From positions 1,426,001-1,490,000 of the forward strand of contig JAAVVG010000001.1 of the NCBI GenBank assembly GCA_012976225.1: a stretch of 64,000 nucleotides of DNA, given 5' to 3'. This document shows, one piece after another, positions 13,301-25,494 of this stretch (within the stretch, counting starts at the first letter, position 1; each line of letters starts with the position of its first letter). The notes beneath the pieces were generated by a model. That model was not told the DNA's origin, ran no database searches, and was given only the letters and a program-made list of their open reading frames with translations. The DNA comes from Golubevia sp. BC0850 (Eukaryota; Basidiomycota; Exobasidiomycetes; Golubeviales; Golubeviaceae). Made by a program: the position numbers and the translations under genes.

Positions 13301-15504
13301 GCTAATTCATCCAATTTCCTTCTGACTTCTGGTTTCAAAGTCTCCGAAGAGGTTGTAGGAGAGGATAGACCCGCAGATTCCGGTGGAGAAGAGGATCCGT
13401 GTCTACCAGCTCCGATGGAAGGAGAGGAGGAAAGATCTTGACCTGTACCGATGACTGGACTCTGAGTTGGTTGAGAAGCATCGAGAAGAACGTCTGCTCT
13501 TGGGACTTTGATAGAAGCCCTAGCTTTGAAAGGGTTGTCTCTTAAGATCGCACCACGAGCTGCCATCACCTGAGAAGCTCCTCCAGAGAGATAGAAGTTG
13601 AATTGAGCTAGTCTGGGTCCACTAGGAGCTGGTCCAGAGTGAGAGCCTGGTCCACCAGCATTTGAATTACCACCATGAGGAAGAGAAGAGGTCATCGAAG
13701 CTGGAGTTGAAGGATCGTTTGGAGTTCGAGAAGCTGAAGAATGGAGGAAGGAATTGTAGGTCTGAGAAGGATGGTTTCCTGAGAGATTCAATGGCAAAGA
13801 GACACTTGAAGTATTGATGTCCATGTGAGAGTTGGGACCTCCGAATCCGAGCATCGTAGGGAGAGCGTCTGGTCCTCCTGGACCCATCTGTCTCGAATCG
13901 TAGCCACGACGTCCTTGGCTTCCATGCGCTTGCTGTCCACCTGCTACACTTCCAGCTTGACTTCCTTGTAGAGGGAGAGCTCCTCTCATTCCAGACATTC
14001 CAGGTGCTGTCGGATCAGAGTTGAGTGGGTGATAGGACTTGGAAGGCTGACCTTGATAGACAGACGGAAGAGGCGACATCCCATCCATCTGAGGAGATGG
14101 AGATGGGAAAGGAAGCGGTGTATGCTGACCTATGTGAGGAGATGGTACTGGAGAAGGGCTGTAGCTACTCATTTGACGAGGGAAGGCTTGATTGAGAGCA
14201 GCTGAAGCTTGAGCCTCTGAAGCTTGAACTTGAGTGAAAGAGACTAGACACTGATGAGAAGACATCGTATCGTGAACCAATCTGTTGATTGAATCGTCCA
14301 AATCCGCTGAAGCCTTAGACCTAGAGTGCCCTCCTCCACCGACTCCGATTGCTCCAGTAACTTGAGATGAAGAGGAAGTAGAAGGTCTATGCGATTGAGT
14401 GCTATTTTGGTTTCCTCCCCCGGCTCCTCCTCCAGACACTGAGCTAGAAGCAGAATGACCTAATTCGTCCTTGCGTTGAACTGAAGGAGAGTGTTGAGAA
14501 TTATAACTCTGAGATCTAGAGTGCTCATTCCCAGTCGGGCCGGAGGTACTTGGAGCTGTGCTAGCAGCAACGGCGCTTCCATTCGTAGAGAAGTCCACGG
14601 AAGACCTAGTTCCTACAGTAGAACGACTATCTCTATCTTGAACTTGACGTTGAATTGAGCTCTGAGTCAAGGAAGCCAGGTTGGTTTCCTCTCCAACCAA
14701 ATTCTTCTTCTCTCGGTCCTCTCTTCCCTTTCCTTCTTCCTGTCCCTGTCCTCCACCAGTTCCCGTATTTGAAGATTCAGTCTCTTGATCTGATACTTGC
14801 CCATCTGATTTTTCCCCCTTTGAATTCCCTGGAGTTGGAGTTTGACTAGGGGTTGGAGCTTGAGTTGGGACCACCTCTGCGATCCTCTCGCTTGTCCTCT
14901 TTGAACCCCCAAAAGCAGATGGCATGAAAGCTTTTACGCTAGGTGGGAAGCGAGATCTCATTGAACCCATTCTGGAAGTTGGAGCAGGTGCTGGAGTTGT
15001 TGTAGAAGAGGTTGTAGTAGCGGGTTGAATTGGAGGAGTTAGAGAAGGGGCAGACAGAGAACCTGGAGGTTGAGGTTGAGGATGATTGACTGAAGATGAT
15101 GGTTGAGTTGAATCATGATTGTTAACAACTACACCACCATCTGCACCGACCATTAAAGTTGGAGTATCAAAAGCAGCAGCCCCTGCGTTTCTTGGAATTG
15201 TGAAGGCAGTGCTGTAAACGTCAGTTGCAAAGACGTCCATGGTTGGAGGAGGATGAGATGATGAAGTAGAGGAGGGAACAAGACGATGAGACTGAAGTTG
15301 AGCTTGTTGAAAGGAAGCGTTGGGTGACATTGAAGAGTTAGCAGAAGGAGAAGTAGAAGAGTGACCTAGATTTGAGTATTGAGGATGAGGTTGGTGATGG
15401 TGAGAATTAGAATTCATCTGAGAATTGGAATTAGGATGTAGAGGAAGTCTGACTCCTCCAGCTCCAATTCCACCAACCATTCCGAATCCTAGCCTCTGTT
15501 CCAT
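10372..15504 (-). CDS. Large multi-KH-domain RNA-binding protein (Khd4-like)
   Basis: Four exons on minus (15504-12877, 12770-12333, 12200-11307, 11211-10372) encode about 1599 residues. The start MEQRLGFGMVGG at 15504 is chosen because upstream in-frame sequence lacks a better ATG. The first ~650 residues are low-complexity Ser/Gln/Pro/Gly. Several KH-type folds follow: HNIVGGRKRAVIQ near the end of exon 1, EFISGKKNGKINKIMK at the start of exon 3, then the canonical HKRIIGVGGKNIQRIMKKYG. Further degenerate KH modules are likely in exons 2 and 3. The C-terminus is again disordered. The layout resembles Ustilago maydis Khd4, a cytoplasmic multi-KH protein that binds mRNAs and affects polar growth. 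Targets here cannot be read from the sequence. Donors are GTAAGT or GTGAGT. Confidence 0.85.
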
Positions 15505-17096
15505 GTCTGAACTAGTGAAAGGGCTAGACAACAGAAAGAGTGAGACTTGATGGTGTCGTTGAATCTTTGAGTGGTAAGTGCTTGGGGTTAGGAGAAGATC
15601 TTTCTGTCGCAGAAAGTGCTCGGAGAGGGACGGTGAGTGCGCGACTTCCAAAGGAAGTCAGGACGAGCAGAGAGTGATCGAGGAGCACGGAGTGGCTCTC
15701 AACTGGAAGCGACAGGCAGTCGCACCGCACTCAGCAGAGGCAGAGACACCTTCTCCCTCTCCCACTCTCTCCTCCTCTCCTCCTCTCCTCTACCCAAGAA
15801 CTGCTCATCAAGCGCGCTCAAACACTACTGTTGCTGCTTGCCTCCCAGGTCTCTTTTTCCTTCGTTTGCTTTCTCTCTTCGTTCGTCCTGCTTTGGCTGT
15901 TCGTGTCCAGCCCGTAGGTTTCTCTCTCTCCCTCTCTTGCCCCAAACCCTATCACTGTCCTACCAGCTACGCTGGTCCGCCCATTACTAGGTACCAAAGG
16001 TCATCGAGCACGCTCTTACAGCGAGCGACAACAAACACCCCGCTTCGCTGCTCACTGCTCGCTGCTCTACTCACGCTTTCGACGCCACGCTGACGTGTAG
16101 TGCGACGCCGCCCTCTCTGACAAGTTGAGAGCCTCGCCACGGATCTCGATCCCATGAACTATATACTGTATGTACTACACATCTTTGTCATCGAAATCGC
16201 TAGATCCAAAATGCGTCTTTAACCTCTTCTACTTCGTGATCAAAAATTCAACTTTCTTCAACTTTGCGTATCCACCTCGATCTCTAGAGATGAAAATTGG
16301 TGGAGGCATCTCGCATCTCTGATGTCCTCCCTCCTTCTCCCCCTTCAGATTCTCTATTACCTTCCAATTCAATTGTATGAAGAACTTTCTATATATCAGG
16401 AATTGCACTTGATCAGTCAAACTCCTAGGACTGCGACTTTCAGAATCTCGGTTGCCACGATTCTTCCTTTTCGAGGGGGCTGTCTTCAGCCGACTGTCTC
16501 GCTTTTTGACTCCACCAACTGCGGTAAGATTTCAACTGGATATAGTGTTGGAGTAACCATCGCTGTTTTTAACACTCGAGAAGACTGCTTCAAAGTATTT
16601 AAACCCATCCTGGACGGCAGGCAACTCTACGGGAATTCCGTGGTTCCCGAATCGAGCTCATCTGAACACGTCCTCTTCACGATTCAGAGTCCCTCGCCGC
16701 TGAATTTGTTCTAATCTTAATTGGAAGTTTCGCAGGAGAGAGGAATGGGAGATTGGAGAGGAAGAGAGGGAAATGAGAGAAATTTTCGACTTGCCCAAGA
16801 GCAAAGAGTCGAAGTGTGCTGCTGTGAGCATCTCCGCCCAACGCAATCATCCTAAACCCCAAGAAGAGGGCAATCCAAGCAACGGTTCCTATTTCCTATC
16901 CGCTTAGATAGCAGATAGTCAAACCAATCTTGAACAATCTGGGAGACACCAAGGCACAGTAGCTTCTCCCTTCAGTTAGCCCTATTGACCCCCCCCCTTC
17001 TCAATATCATCTTCAACCTTCAAGCTACGACATCATTCCAAAGACTACCCATTCAACTCTATCGTTCCTTCAAATCTCAGTTCTCAATCCCTCAGA
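15505..17096. promoter_or_regulatory. Divergent intergenic region of KH and RhoGAP genes
   Basis: This 1.6-kb region separates the start codons of two large genes pointing away from each other. It is rich in CT tracts (15740-15960) on the plus strand, as is common in basidiomycete promoters and 5' UTRs. Small frames (for example 15578-16093) look like shadows of low complexity. It is long enough for two promoters and long leaders, possibly with spliced 5' UTRs, but no specific site can be named. Confidence 0.4.
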
Positions 17097-20000
17097 ATGA
17101 CATCAGTAGCCTCAAGTTCCAAGCTAGATTCAACCTTTTCCTCATCTCCATCTCCTTCAAATTCCCATTCCCATTCCCATTCTCATTCTCATTCGAATCA
17201 TCCTTCTTCTGATCCACCATCCTCATTAACTGGAAGCACTCATACAGCTACAACTTCAAATGGTCTTCATAACCATCAACACCTTCAAGAGGGAGCAGAA
17301 GAGGAAGGGCTAGAAATGGATGAAGATCTCAGCGAAGCTGTCTGTGGGGGCTGTCAGAAATTGATTGGCGAAGGTGCCATGGCTGGAAGTCCTGTTATCT
17401 CTTTCGCGTGAGTAGCACAGGTGGAGAAGATGGAGTAGAGAGGGAAGGAGGGGGAAGAGACGGCATCCAGGTTGATGTAGCGAGGCGTTACTATCTCCAG
17501 CTTCTCAAGTCCTAGAGCCTCAAAGCAAGTGTAACAGAGATGGTCTCTAGAGCTTCCAGTGTTCATGGGTCACAAGGAATCTTCGCTCTCGACTCCCAAT
17601 AGAAGTCGATCTCAGGATCTATAGCTCGGAGGATTTGTCCACCCTCCTCCTCTTTTCTGATCTCTCGATTGCGATCCTCAAGCTCTCACCTCTTAAAGGG
17701 AACGCTAATGATTGCACACACTTTCCTTTTATTCTCCGATTCCATCTCTTTTAGCAACCAACTCTGGCATGTGGACTGCTTTCGCTGCGCCAAGTGTAAC
17801 AATCCAGTAGATACAGAGAGGGACGACATCCTACTTCTCAGCGATGGACATCCTATCTGTGGACAATGCAACTACAGTTGTCAGATATGTGGACAGGCGA
17901 TTATGGAAGAAGTGAGTCATCTACTACGAAAGAGGTTGCTAAGGAACAGAGGCCGAGAAGGGGGAAAGTTAGCTCTTTTCGAGTTGCTAGATTCGAGAAG
18001 TGAGGAATCGTCTTCGATGATCTCAGCTCTTATCTCTGCGAATCTAGGTTTCGACTTTCCGGAATCCGTCTCAAATCTCTGATCATTCCCATCTCGCTGC
18101 CTTCTCTTTCTCTCTAGGCGATCATGACTGGAGATGAATCCTATCACGCAGCGTGCTTCACCTGTAGATCTTGCCATATGAGGATCGAAGAATTGGTCTT
18201 TGCCAAAACCTCCCAAGGCATCTACTGCATGAAATGTCACAACGAGAGGGTGGCTCGTTCAAGAAGACACGCCGAGAAGAGGAGCAAGGCTGCCAAGCAG
18301 AGAGAGCAACAATTAGCTAGAGCAGCCGCTCAAGCAAGTGGAAGCGCGAGCAGCGAATCTAAGGACTCAACTCTATCGCCCTCTGGAGAAATCAACAGAT
18401 CCGCAAGTCCTTCTAGGACGGAAGCAGCGAGTCCTGCTCTGGGTAGGAGCTCTGGAGATGGAAGGAACGGATTCGCAGAAGACTCTACTGGTTCGGTGAC
18501 TTCTCCAGAGACTATCGATGGGAACTTCTCGGATGGTACTCCTAGAAGTAAGGGAACGCCATCACTCCCTTCGAAAGACCTGATCTTGGATTCTCCAGCC
18601 GTCTCCTCTTCTTCCGAAGCTTGGGGCAATTCTTCTCCTTCGATGGCAGCTAGCAACAGGTTAGGCGCAGGCAGCGCGGGAGTCGGACCACGACCAGGAT
18701 CAGCTGGACAAGGAACGCCTGTCAAGAAGACTCCTCCAACTTTGAGGGAACTGAGAGGCGGAGCTGGACCTGCCTACGGCAATGCTAGTCGAGACAGGGC
18801 AGGAAGTAGTAGCGCTGTGCCTCCCTCAGCGCCGGGACATCAGCTTTCTCATCATCAGAGCAATGGATCTACAAGTCAACTTCATCCGAGTGAGACTGCT
18901 CCTGCTTCGTTAGACGGACTTTCGGATTCTCACTCCAGGTCGATCTCGCTCGATCGTAATGACGGATCTTGTTCAGCAACGACCGTGAATTCAGGTCCTC
19001 CAGCTTCTTCCTCTTCTCCGGCTCTAGGTCCCTCTTCGGTAGACAATCTTAATCCAGTTGGCCTTGGAATCGGACCACCCCTCAAATCTCCTCAAACTTC
19101 AACTCCTACTGTCACAATCAAGATTGCCTCTTCTCCAACCACCGAAGGCCCCGATTCGTCCTCTAGCAAGAAGAACAGTCACTTCTCAATGGATTCGGAA
19201 ACCGATCTCGATCTCCCAACTTCTGTCCAACTCAAGAGAGCCTCTCGCCTCTCGATGCATGACATGCAGGGCTTGGGCGTCAAATCTGACGATGAGCCTA
19301 CAAGTACGGCCCTCAGAAGATCTTCCAAGACCTATTCTTTCTATGATCCAGACTTCATCAATCTGATGGATTCCTTCGGCCAGTTCGATTCCACAGACGA
19401 CTTCAAGCTTCACTCTCCCAAGTCCCCTCTAGATGCCAGGAAGAAGTCAGCAGAAGGTTTGAGTCCTCCTGCGTCTTCTAAAGCCCTGAATAGGATCTCA
19501 GTTCAGCTCACGCCTCCTCAAGACGACGGAGCTTCTATCTCTGAGAGTACTACGGCGAGCAGCAACCTAACTCGAGTGGACGAGAATCGGGAGAAGGACA
19601 TGGACGACGAGGCAGAGTTCTTGGATCAAGATGAGAATAGGAAATCTACTTCGTCCTTCAATACCATCTCTGCCAAGATGAGAGAATCGATGAAGGCGGC
19701 GAAAGGTGGTCATATCAGCATGGATACTTCTTTCGTAGAGAGTATCCTTCAAGACTTGGACGACACGAAGCAGCGGATGAAGGAACTTCAGAGCAAGTTC
19801 GATAGGATCAAGAGGAGAAGTCAACAAGCGGCTCAAGGATTCTCGATGGCCAAACAGGATTTCCATGCGGAAGTTCAAGCTAGACATCAAGCTGAATTGG
19901 AAATGGCTGCTCTCAAACGTCAGTTGATCGAGCAAGCCTCGAAGTTGACTTCGATGGCTACAGAGAAGAAGCAGCAAGAACATCTTCATAGGAAATCGAA

Positions 20001-21950
20001 GGAGGTCAGATCCACTCTACAAGGGTTGGAAAGAGATCTAGCCAAATTGACTGTCGAGAGAGATCTCACTGTCGCTGAAGTGGCCGAATTAGTCGCTCTT
20101 CAAGATGGCAGTTCTCCTCTACCGAAAGATATCAATCTCACTCCAGAGTCGGCTAATGGGGTCGGAGGAAGCTCTCTAACGAGGAACCTCAGCGTTCGTC
20201 TGGACGGCGTCAAAGAGAAGTACCGGAAAGAGATCGACGAGCTCACTTTTGAGAGAGACGCCCTTCTTATCGAGATTGAGGAACTGAAGCAGTCGAAGGA
20301 GGTCTTCTTGGAGGAAACCCATGCTCTCAACGCTCGTAACGACGAACTCAGCTCCATCATGTCTCAGCTGACGAGGAGAGTCGATATTGCCAATCAGAGC
20401 CACGGACTTCCCAAGCCGCCCTCCTCAAGTGGGAATGGTTCAGCCCGAACAGGTTCAGCTCAAGGAAACGGAGGAGGGTTTGGCTTTGGATTCGGAAAGC
20501 AGCATAACAAAGGTGTGGGTTCGCCTTCAGGTCAAGACGGCGGAACCTACCCAAGCGCTGCTGCTGCAGCTTCCTCTGATAACAACCCTACTGCTTTCGA
20601 TACGACAGTTCAGCGAGCTTTCAAGCCGGAGAAGATCGAACCTGCTCCAACAGCAAAGAAGTTCAAGTGGATGAAACCCAAGTTGACAGACACAGCAAAG
20701 AGTGTCGCTTCTGCTTTACCTCTTGGGCATTCTCCTCCAGTCCCACCCAAGTCTGCTGGCAGTCTCAATTCTACAGGTATGGGCACATCTATCTCCAATC
20801 AAGGTGGATCTTTAAGTGCTTCTTCTCCTGTTCCTCAGCAAAGTGGTCTTCAAGTCTCGTCTTCTCCTGCCAGAGCCTCTTCGAATGAGATAGTCGTTCG
20901 AGAACATCTTTTCCAATCCTTCAACGTTTTGAGACCTATCAGATGTTTCGCTTGTCAGAAGAATATGTGGGGTCAATCTGAAGTTAGGTGCGCTCTTTGC
21001 GGTCAAGCTTGTCATCAGAGGTGTCTACAGAATCTACCTACAAGCTGTAATCAACCTTTCTCCAGAGGAGATGAGAATGTTGAGCCGGCTGGTCCAAGTA
21101 TGTTCGGAAAGGATCTGGTGGAACAGGTTGCATATGAAGGAAGCGAGATCCCTTTGGTCGTCGAGAAGTGCATCCAGGCGGTTGAGAAACTTGGTGAGTA
21201 TTTCGAGAGCGAATCCGATCCACCACTTGCTGAGGGAAGATGCACAGTTTGCTAACCATATCTGTTCCTTCTCAACTCTTCACCTTTAACCATTTAGGAA
21301 TGGACTACGAAGGAATCTACCGAAAGTCAGGTGGAACTTCACAGCTTCGAGTCATCACTCAGCTTTTCGAAAGAGGCCAGCCTTTCGATCTGGAAGACAC
21401 TGATAGATTCAACGATGTCTCTGCTGTCACTTCGGTCCTCAAGAACTATTTCAGAGAACTTCCAACTCCTTTATTGACTTTTAACCTTCATGAGAAATTC
21501 ATTCAAGCCTCAGAAATCAAGAACGATCCAACTTTGAAGCAAGAAACGGTTCTACAACTCATTGATCAATTACCTAGACAACACTTCGCTACCCTCAGAG
21601 CTTTGGTTCTTCATCTTCATGGAGTTCAACAGAGAAGCGAAGAAAACAGAATGAACTCGAGGAATTTGGGAGTCGTTTTTGGACGTGAGTAGCGGGACAA
21701 GGGGGAGAGATGGAAAGAAGCTCTGACTGACATTGACTCTTGCTCCTTAAAACTAAATAGCTACGCTGATGAGATCTGGTGATCCATCTCAAGAGTTTGC
21801 CCACATGGGAGGAAAGGCGATGACGATCGAATGTGAGTTTTGGAGGCCAGCCCCAATCCAGTTTGGAAATCTAGTGCTCACCTAAAGAATCCTTTTCCTT
21901 TTCAACTCTCAGACTTCATTGACAACCCCCAGCTGTTCCAAGACGCTTAG
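17097..21950 (+). CDS. LIM-LIM-C1-RhoGAP GTPase-activating protein (Rga-like)
   Basis: Six exons (17097-17407, 17755-17911, 18118-21193, 21298-21684, 21761-21832, 21913-21950) give 1346 residues. After a Ser/His-rich start come two LIM zinc-binding domains (CGGCQKLIG, WHVDCFRCAKCN, CGQCNYSCQICG; then YHAACFTCRSCHMRI, YCMKCHNERVARS). A ~650-residue disordered Ser/Pro region and a coiled coil around residues 620-830 follow. A C1-type zinc finger comes next (HLFQSFNVLRPIRCFACQKNMWG, CHQRCLQNLP). The C-terminal RhoGAP domain has the arginine finger in GIYRKSGG and the conserved KNYFRELPTPLLT and NSRNLGVVFGP motifs, ending LFQDA. It should stimulate GTP hydrolysis on Rho/Cdc42-type GTPases at sites of polarised growth. 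The architecture matches fungal Rga1/Rga2-type proteins with an added C1 finger. Confidence 0.94.
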
Positions 21951-23067
21951 CTTAGTCCAATCGCTCACGCGGTACGATCTACTTCTAATCTCGAAAGCCA
22001 TCCTCTTCGCCCCTCGTGGCAACGTCTGGATGACTTCACGAAATCTTTCACCTATTTCAGTCTTTTCACGTCTCCGGATCCCGACCTCCCGAAGAGTCTC
22101 GATCCAATCCTTCAACGATGCGCATCTTTCATTCCCCTATCATACAACTCATCTCCTCAAAACAGTCCTTTCATTTCAAGATCCCAACTTTTGATACCCA
22201 CTCTATCTTTTATGCCTCTACGTCCAGCTTCTTTGGTCTCTTTTCATGGTTTCAACTTCCAATTCAGCTTCTTTTCGTCTCCCTGGATTTCTAGCTGGGA
22301 TTCTCCGCGAGAATTCCTCCCTTCTTAATTCTTCAGGTATTTCTTCTTGATGCCTTCCTTTGTCTTCAATTCTCGCCTCCTCCCTTTGTAGTTTCAAATC
22401 TCCTTTTACAAGTCGACTTTCTTCACTCTGCTGAGCTGACACTTGACAGGGGTACTGTTTCTTGGTGTTGACTGCCGCCTCGTTCTGAGACGGGAAGACT
22501 TAGACGTTCAAGGAGCTGGCCGTACGAGAAACGCTAAAAAGGAAGGTAGACAACATCAAAAAAGGAGAAAGAGACAGGCATGAGCGAGCTAATCTCGGCC
22601 CTTTGATGACTACCACCTCTCCTGGTTGGCGGAACGGAAGACTAACCAGAAAGCAAAGACCTAGAGTCCAAGACATGAGTTCGAGGAACTAAAAGATCCT
22701 TCTTGTAATAGCAGAAATCAGGAAGAGTAGGCCCCAAAAGCTTAGAAAAAGACTCGATGCGTCTACGAGGACCATGATCTCGAAAATCGAAAGTGGAACA
22801 GGAGCAAGAGGCACAGCCTAGATCTTGAGTTAGAAAATCGTTTTTCTATGGTAAAGCAAGAAAATATTGAAAGAGTCCATCAAAAGAGGTGAGAGTGAGC
22901 TCAGTCTGAAAATTACACGAAAAAGAGTCGACAAAAAGGTGTGAGAAGCAAAAGTCCGTGAAATGGCTAAGTTTGTTTAAGGTGTAATTAGATACATTGA
23001 ATGGGTGGATTGAAGCCTCATGGGGCAGAAGAAGGGAGAGTGGTTGAAATCTTGAGCGCTGAGAAGT
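21951..23067. other. Convergent intergenic region, no gene seen
   Basis: This is the 3' flank of the RhoGAP gene and of the minus-strand Ser/Thr-rich gene. The frame at 21919-22194 overlaps the last RhoGAP exon and has no domain. I see no RNA gene or repeat. Confidence 0.4.
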
Positions 23068-23936
23068 CTATAATGGTGCGTCAGAGAAAGTTGTGGCCGA
23101 ACTTCCCGAATCAGTAAAAGATTGAGTCCATGAAGGATAGTTGACCTCAGTGGAAGATTGAGTAGAAGAGAGATAACCAGTTTCAGTAGAAGATTGAGTA
23201 GAAGAGGGACAATCAGTTTCAGTAGAAGATTGAGTTGATGATGGATAACCAGTTTCAATAGAAAATAGGGTTGAGGATGGATAACCAGTTTCAGTAGAAG
23301 ATTGGGTTGAGGATGGATAGTCGACTTCGGTGGAAGACTCAGTAGGAGATGGATAGTTGACCTCAGTAGAAGAAGAGACAGTCTGGCTGAGGTCTTGAGT
23401 AGTTGAAAGGGTCTCAGCCGATTGACTAGGATAAGTAAGAGTCCAGTCGGTATTGTTTCCAAATGTAGTGGTTGAAAAGGGGATGATAAGAACACTGGTG
23501 GGGAATCCAAATTCAGTCGCGGCTGTTTGCAAGAAGTTTAGAAGGCAAGGGGGTTCGTCAGATTCATGCTCAAACATCCTTCATGGACGTTTAGAACGTT
23601 GACTCACTGCTATTTTGGGTCTGTGTAGCATCTAAGAGAAGATGAAGGGAAGAAAAGAGAGAGGAACGACGGAGTGAGTCGGAGAAAAGAACAAGATCAG
23701 ATCGGAAAGGTTCGACGGTGACGATGATCGAAGCGATTGCCTTCCAAGCCCTCTTGGCCAAGTCATAGACACAACCACTCACTTGCTACGGTACTTTTCT
23801 CTGAATACCGGTCCCAGGTTCCATTGAGAACCGAGTCTACTCTACGAGGCTCTACCGAATCTTGACGAGCCAACATTGGAGAAGCCAGGATGAAAGAAGC
23901 GGAGAGAAGAGAGAGGAAGACAGAGTTGAATAGCAT
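23068..23936 (-). CDS. Secreted Ser/Thr-rich protein with 12-residue repeats
   Basis: Three exons on minus (23936-23783, a 24-base micro-exon 23631-23608, and 23522-23068) keep frame and give 210 residues. The start MLFNSVFLSLLSASFILASP is a signal peptide. A short N-glycosylatable region follows, then a hydrophobic GFPTSVLIIPFSTTTFG stretch. The C-terminal part has about seven tandem copies of a 12-residue unit of the form SSTE(T/V)xYPSSTQ, a 36-base DNA period from about 23090 to 23370. Such Ser/Thr repeats are usually heavily O-mannosylated in fungi, which suggests a cell-wall or secreted mucin-like protein. No GPI-anchor signal is seen at the end (SATTFSDAPL). The middle splices were chosen because they remove stops and use GTGAGT donors; alternatives are possible. 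Confidence 0.6.
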
Positions 23937-25494
23937 CTTGGAAGGAGAATGAATCTTAAGAAAGTCTTTGCGAAAGGTGAATGAGAGATAGTAAGAGGAG
24001 TTGAGTGGCAAATTGAGCGAGGGAGGAAGAGAGACAGATGATGGAGGAGAGAAAAAAAGAAGGGGTTTTTCTGGTCCTTTTTATACCTACCTTCGTAAAG
24101 TATGATCCTCAATTCTAGAGACAGCAGACTTAAAACACCGAACAGTTTCGTTTCTGGGTCTCGCAGTCTTGCCCCTTGAGAAGAAGAAATCTCAAGCAGT
24201 GTCTACCTCCGACTCCCGCAGCGCAGGTGCCTTTTTGATGACGCTCAGTCCTCAGATTACTTTCGAGCGGAAAGTTCACACTTTTGAGCTGAAATTTTCA
24301 GGTCATTTGGAATCAATCTCTTCGAATAGAACTAGGGTAGTCGTCGAGATTCCGACGTTGCACTGCCCACGGACGGACTGAACTTCGCCGACGTATAGTC
24401 CATCCTCAATCTCTGCTTCTCGTAGTAGGAACATAGCTCATCTGCTCATCAACTACCCATTTGTTTGAAGGGTACATCGGAGCTGTAGGGTAAGGGGTAT
24501 GTCGCACGGATGGGCCTGCGACTGAGATACTTCTGCATGTCTTCCATGAGCGCCTCTTTCTCGAAATGGCATCCCTCTTTCTACCAGTTTCGATCTTCAC
24601 TTTCTATTTCGAGTTGTTGTCGACTCCTCTAGAAGTCTAAAGATAACTTAGTGAGGGTTTGAAGTCTTTGGAGAGAGTCGATGTGCTTCGTCCTCGATTC
24701 GATTCCAACGAGTCAACGGCGCTCTCCGGCCTGCTTTCTGGATCCACCCGATCCTAAATCCCTTTCGAGTGAAAGCAGTGAATTGAGTGAGTGGAAATAT
24801 TGGAGCCTCAAATTGACAGACAATAGTGACTGAAAGGAAGAGAGAGACAAATACACTCTGAGACGAAAGACGAAGGAGGTTGATTGAAAGTGGGAATGAC
24901 AAAAGCGACGATAGTAGAGTGGTACAGAAACGAGAGAATTTCAATCGAAACCAGAAGAGGGGAAGAAGATTCGGAAGGAGAGGTATCTTAAGGACAAAAC
25001 AAAGTGAGAAAAGTGGAATAAGGTGATGGTGCCAATTTCTAAAGAGTTTGAAAGGTCACTCGGGTACACCATATGTGGAATAGAAATGAAAAAGAAAATG
25101 AAGAGAACAAGGAAAGGATGAAGGGAGAAGGGAAAGGGGGAGGTTCAAAATGAATGTGGGGGGGGGGAGAAGCCGACAAATCTCAACTCGGAGAAAAGAT
25201 TTGCGAACTCGTCCGAAGAGATTGGAGAACGGAACTTCAAGGAAGTGGAAAGGTAGAAAGACATTGGAGGAGAAGGGAGAAATTGGGACATGGAAATTCG
25301 AGAGCTTTTGAATAGAGCCCCCTTTTTTTTTGAAAGATCTTGAGATTGAGATCTTGGAGTTTTCGTTTGGATGAGACCCCTTTCAGAAACCTTAGAAACC
25401 TTGAAATGTTGATTGATGGGAGTCGGGTAAATGTTGAGATTGAAGAAACCGAGATCAAGAAAAGAAAAGAATTGAGGTGTCGACATAGAGGGGT
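23937..25494. other. Intergenic, no supported gene
   Basis: About 1.55 kb between two minus-strand genes: the 5' flank of the Ser/Thr-rich gene and the 3' side of the seven-helix membrane gene. Several short frames (24169-24381, 24648-24944, 25145-25486) show no domain and no splice support. Homopolymer runs of G near 25158 and A/T near 25325 are present. Confidence 0.4.

Noticed and set aside
15578-16093. 171-residue plus-strand frame upstream of the KH gene
   Set aside because: It overlaps the KH gene's leader in antisense, is rich in simple CT sequence, and has no domain or homologous feel.
18330-18725. 131-residue minus-strand frame
   Set aside because: It is the antisense shadow of the large RhoGAP exon.
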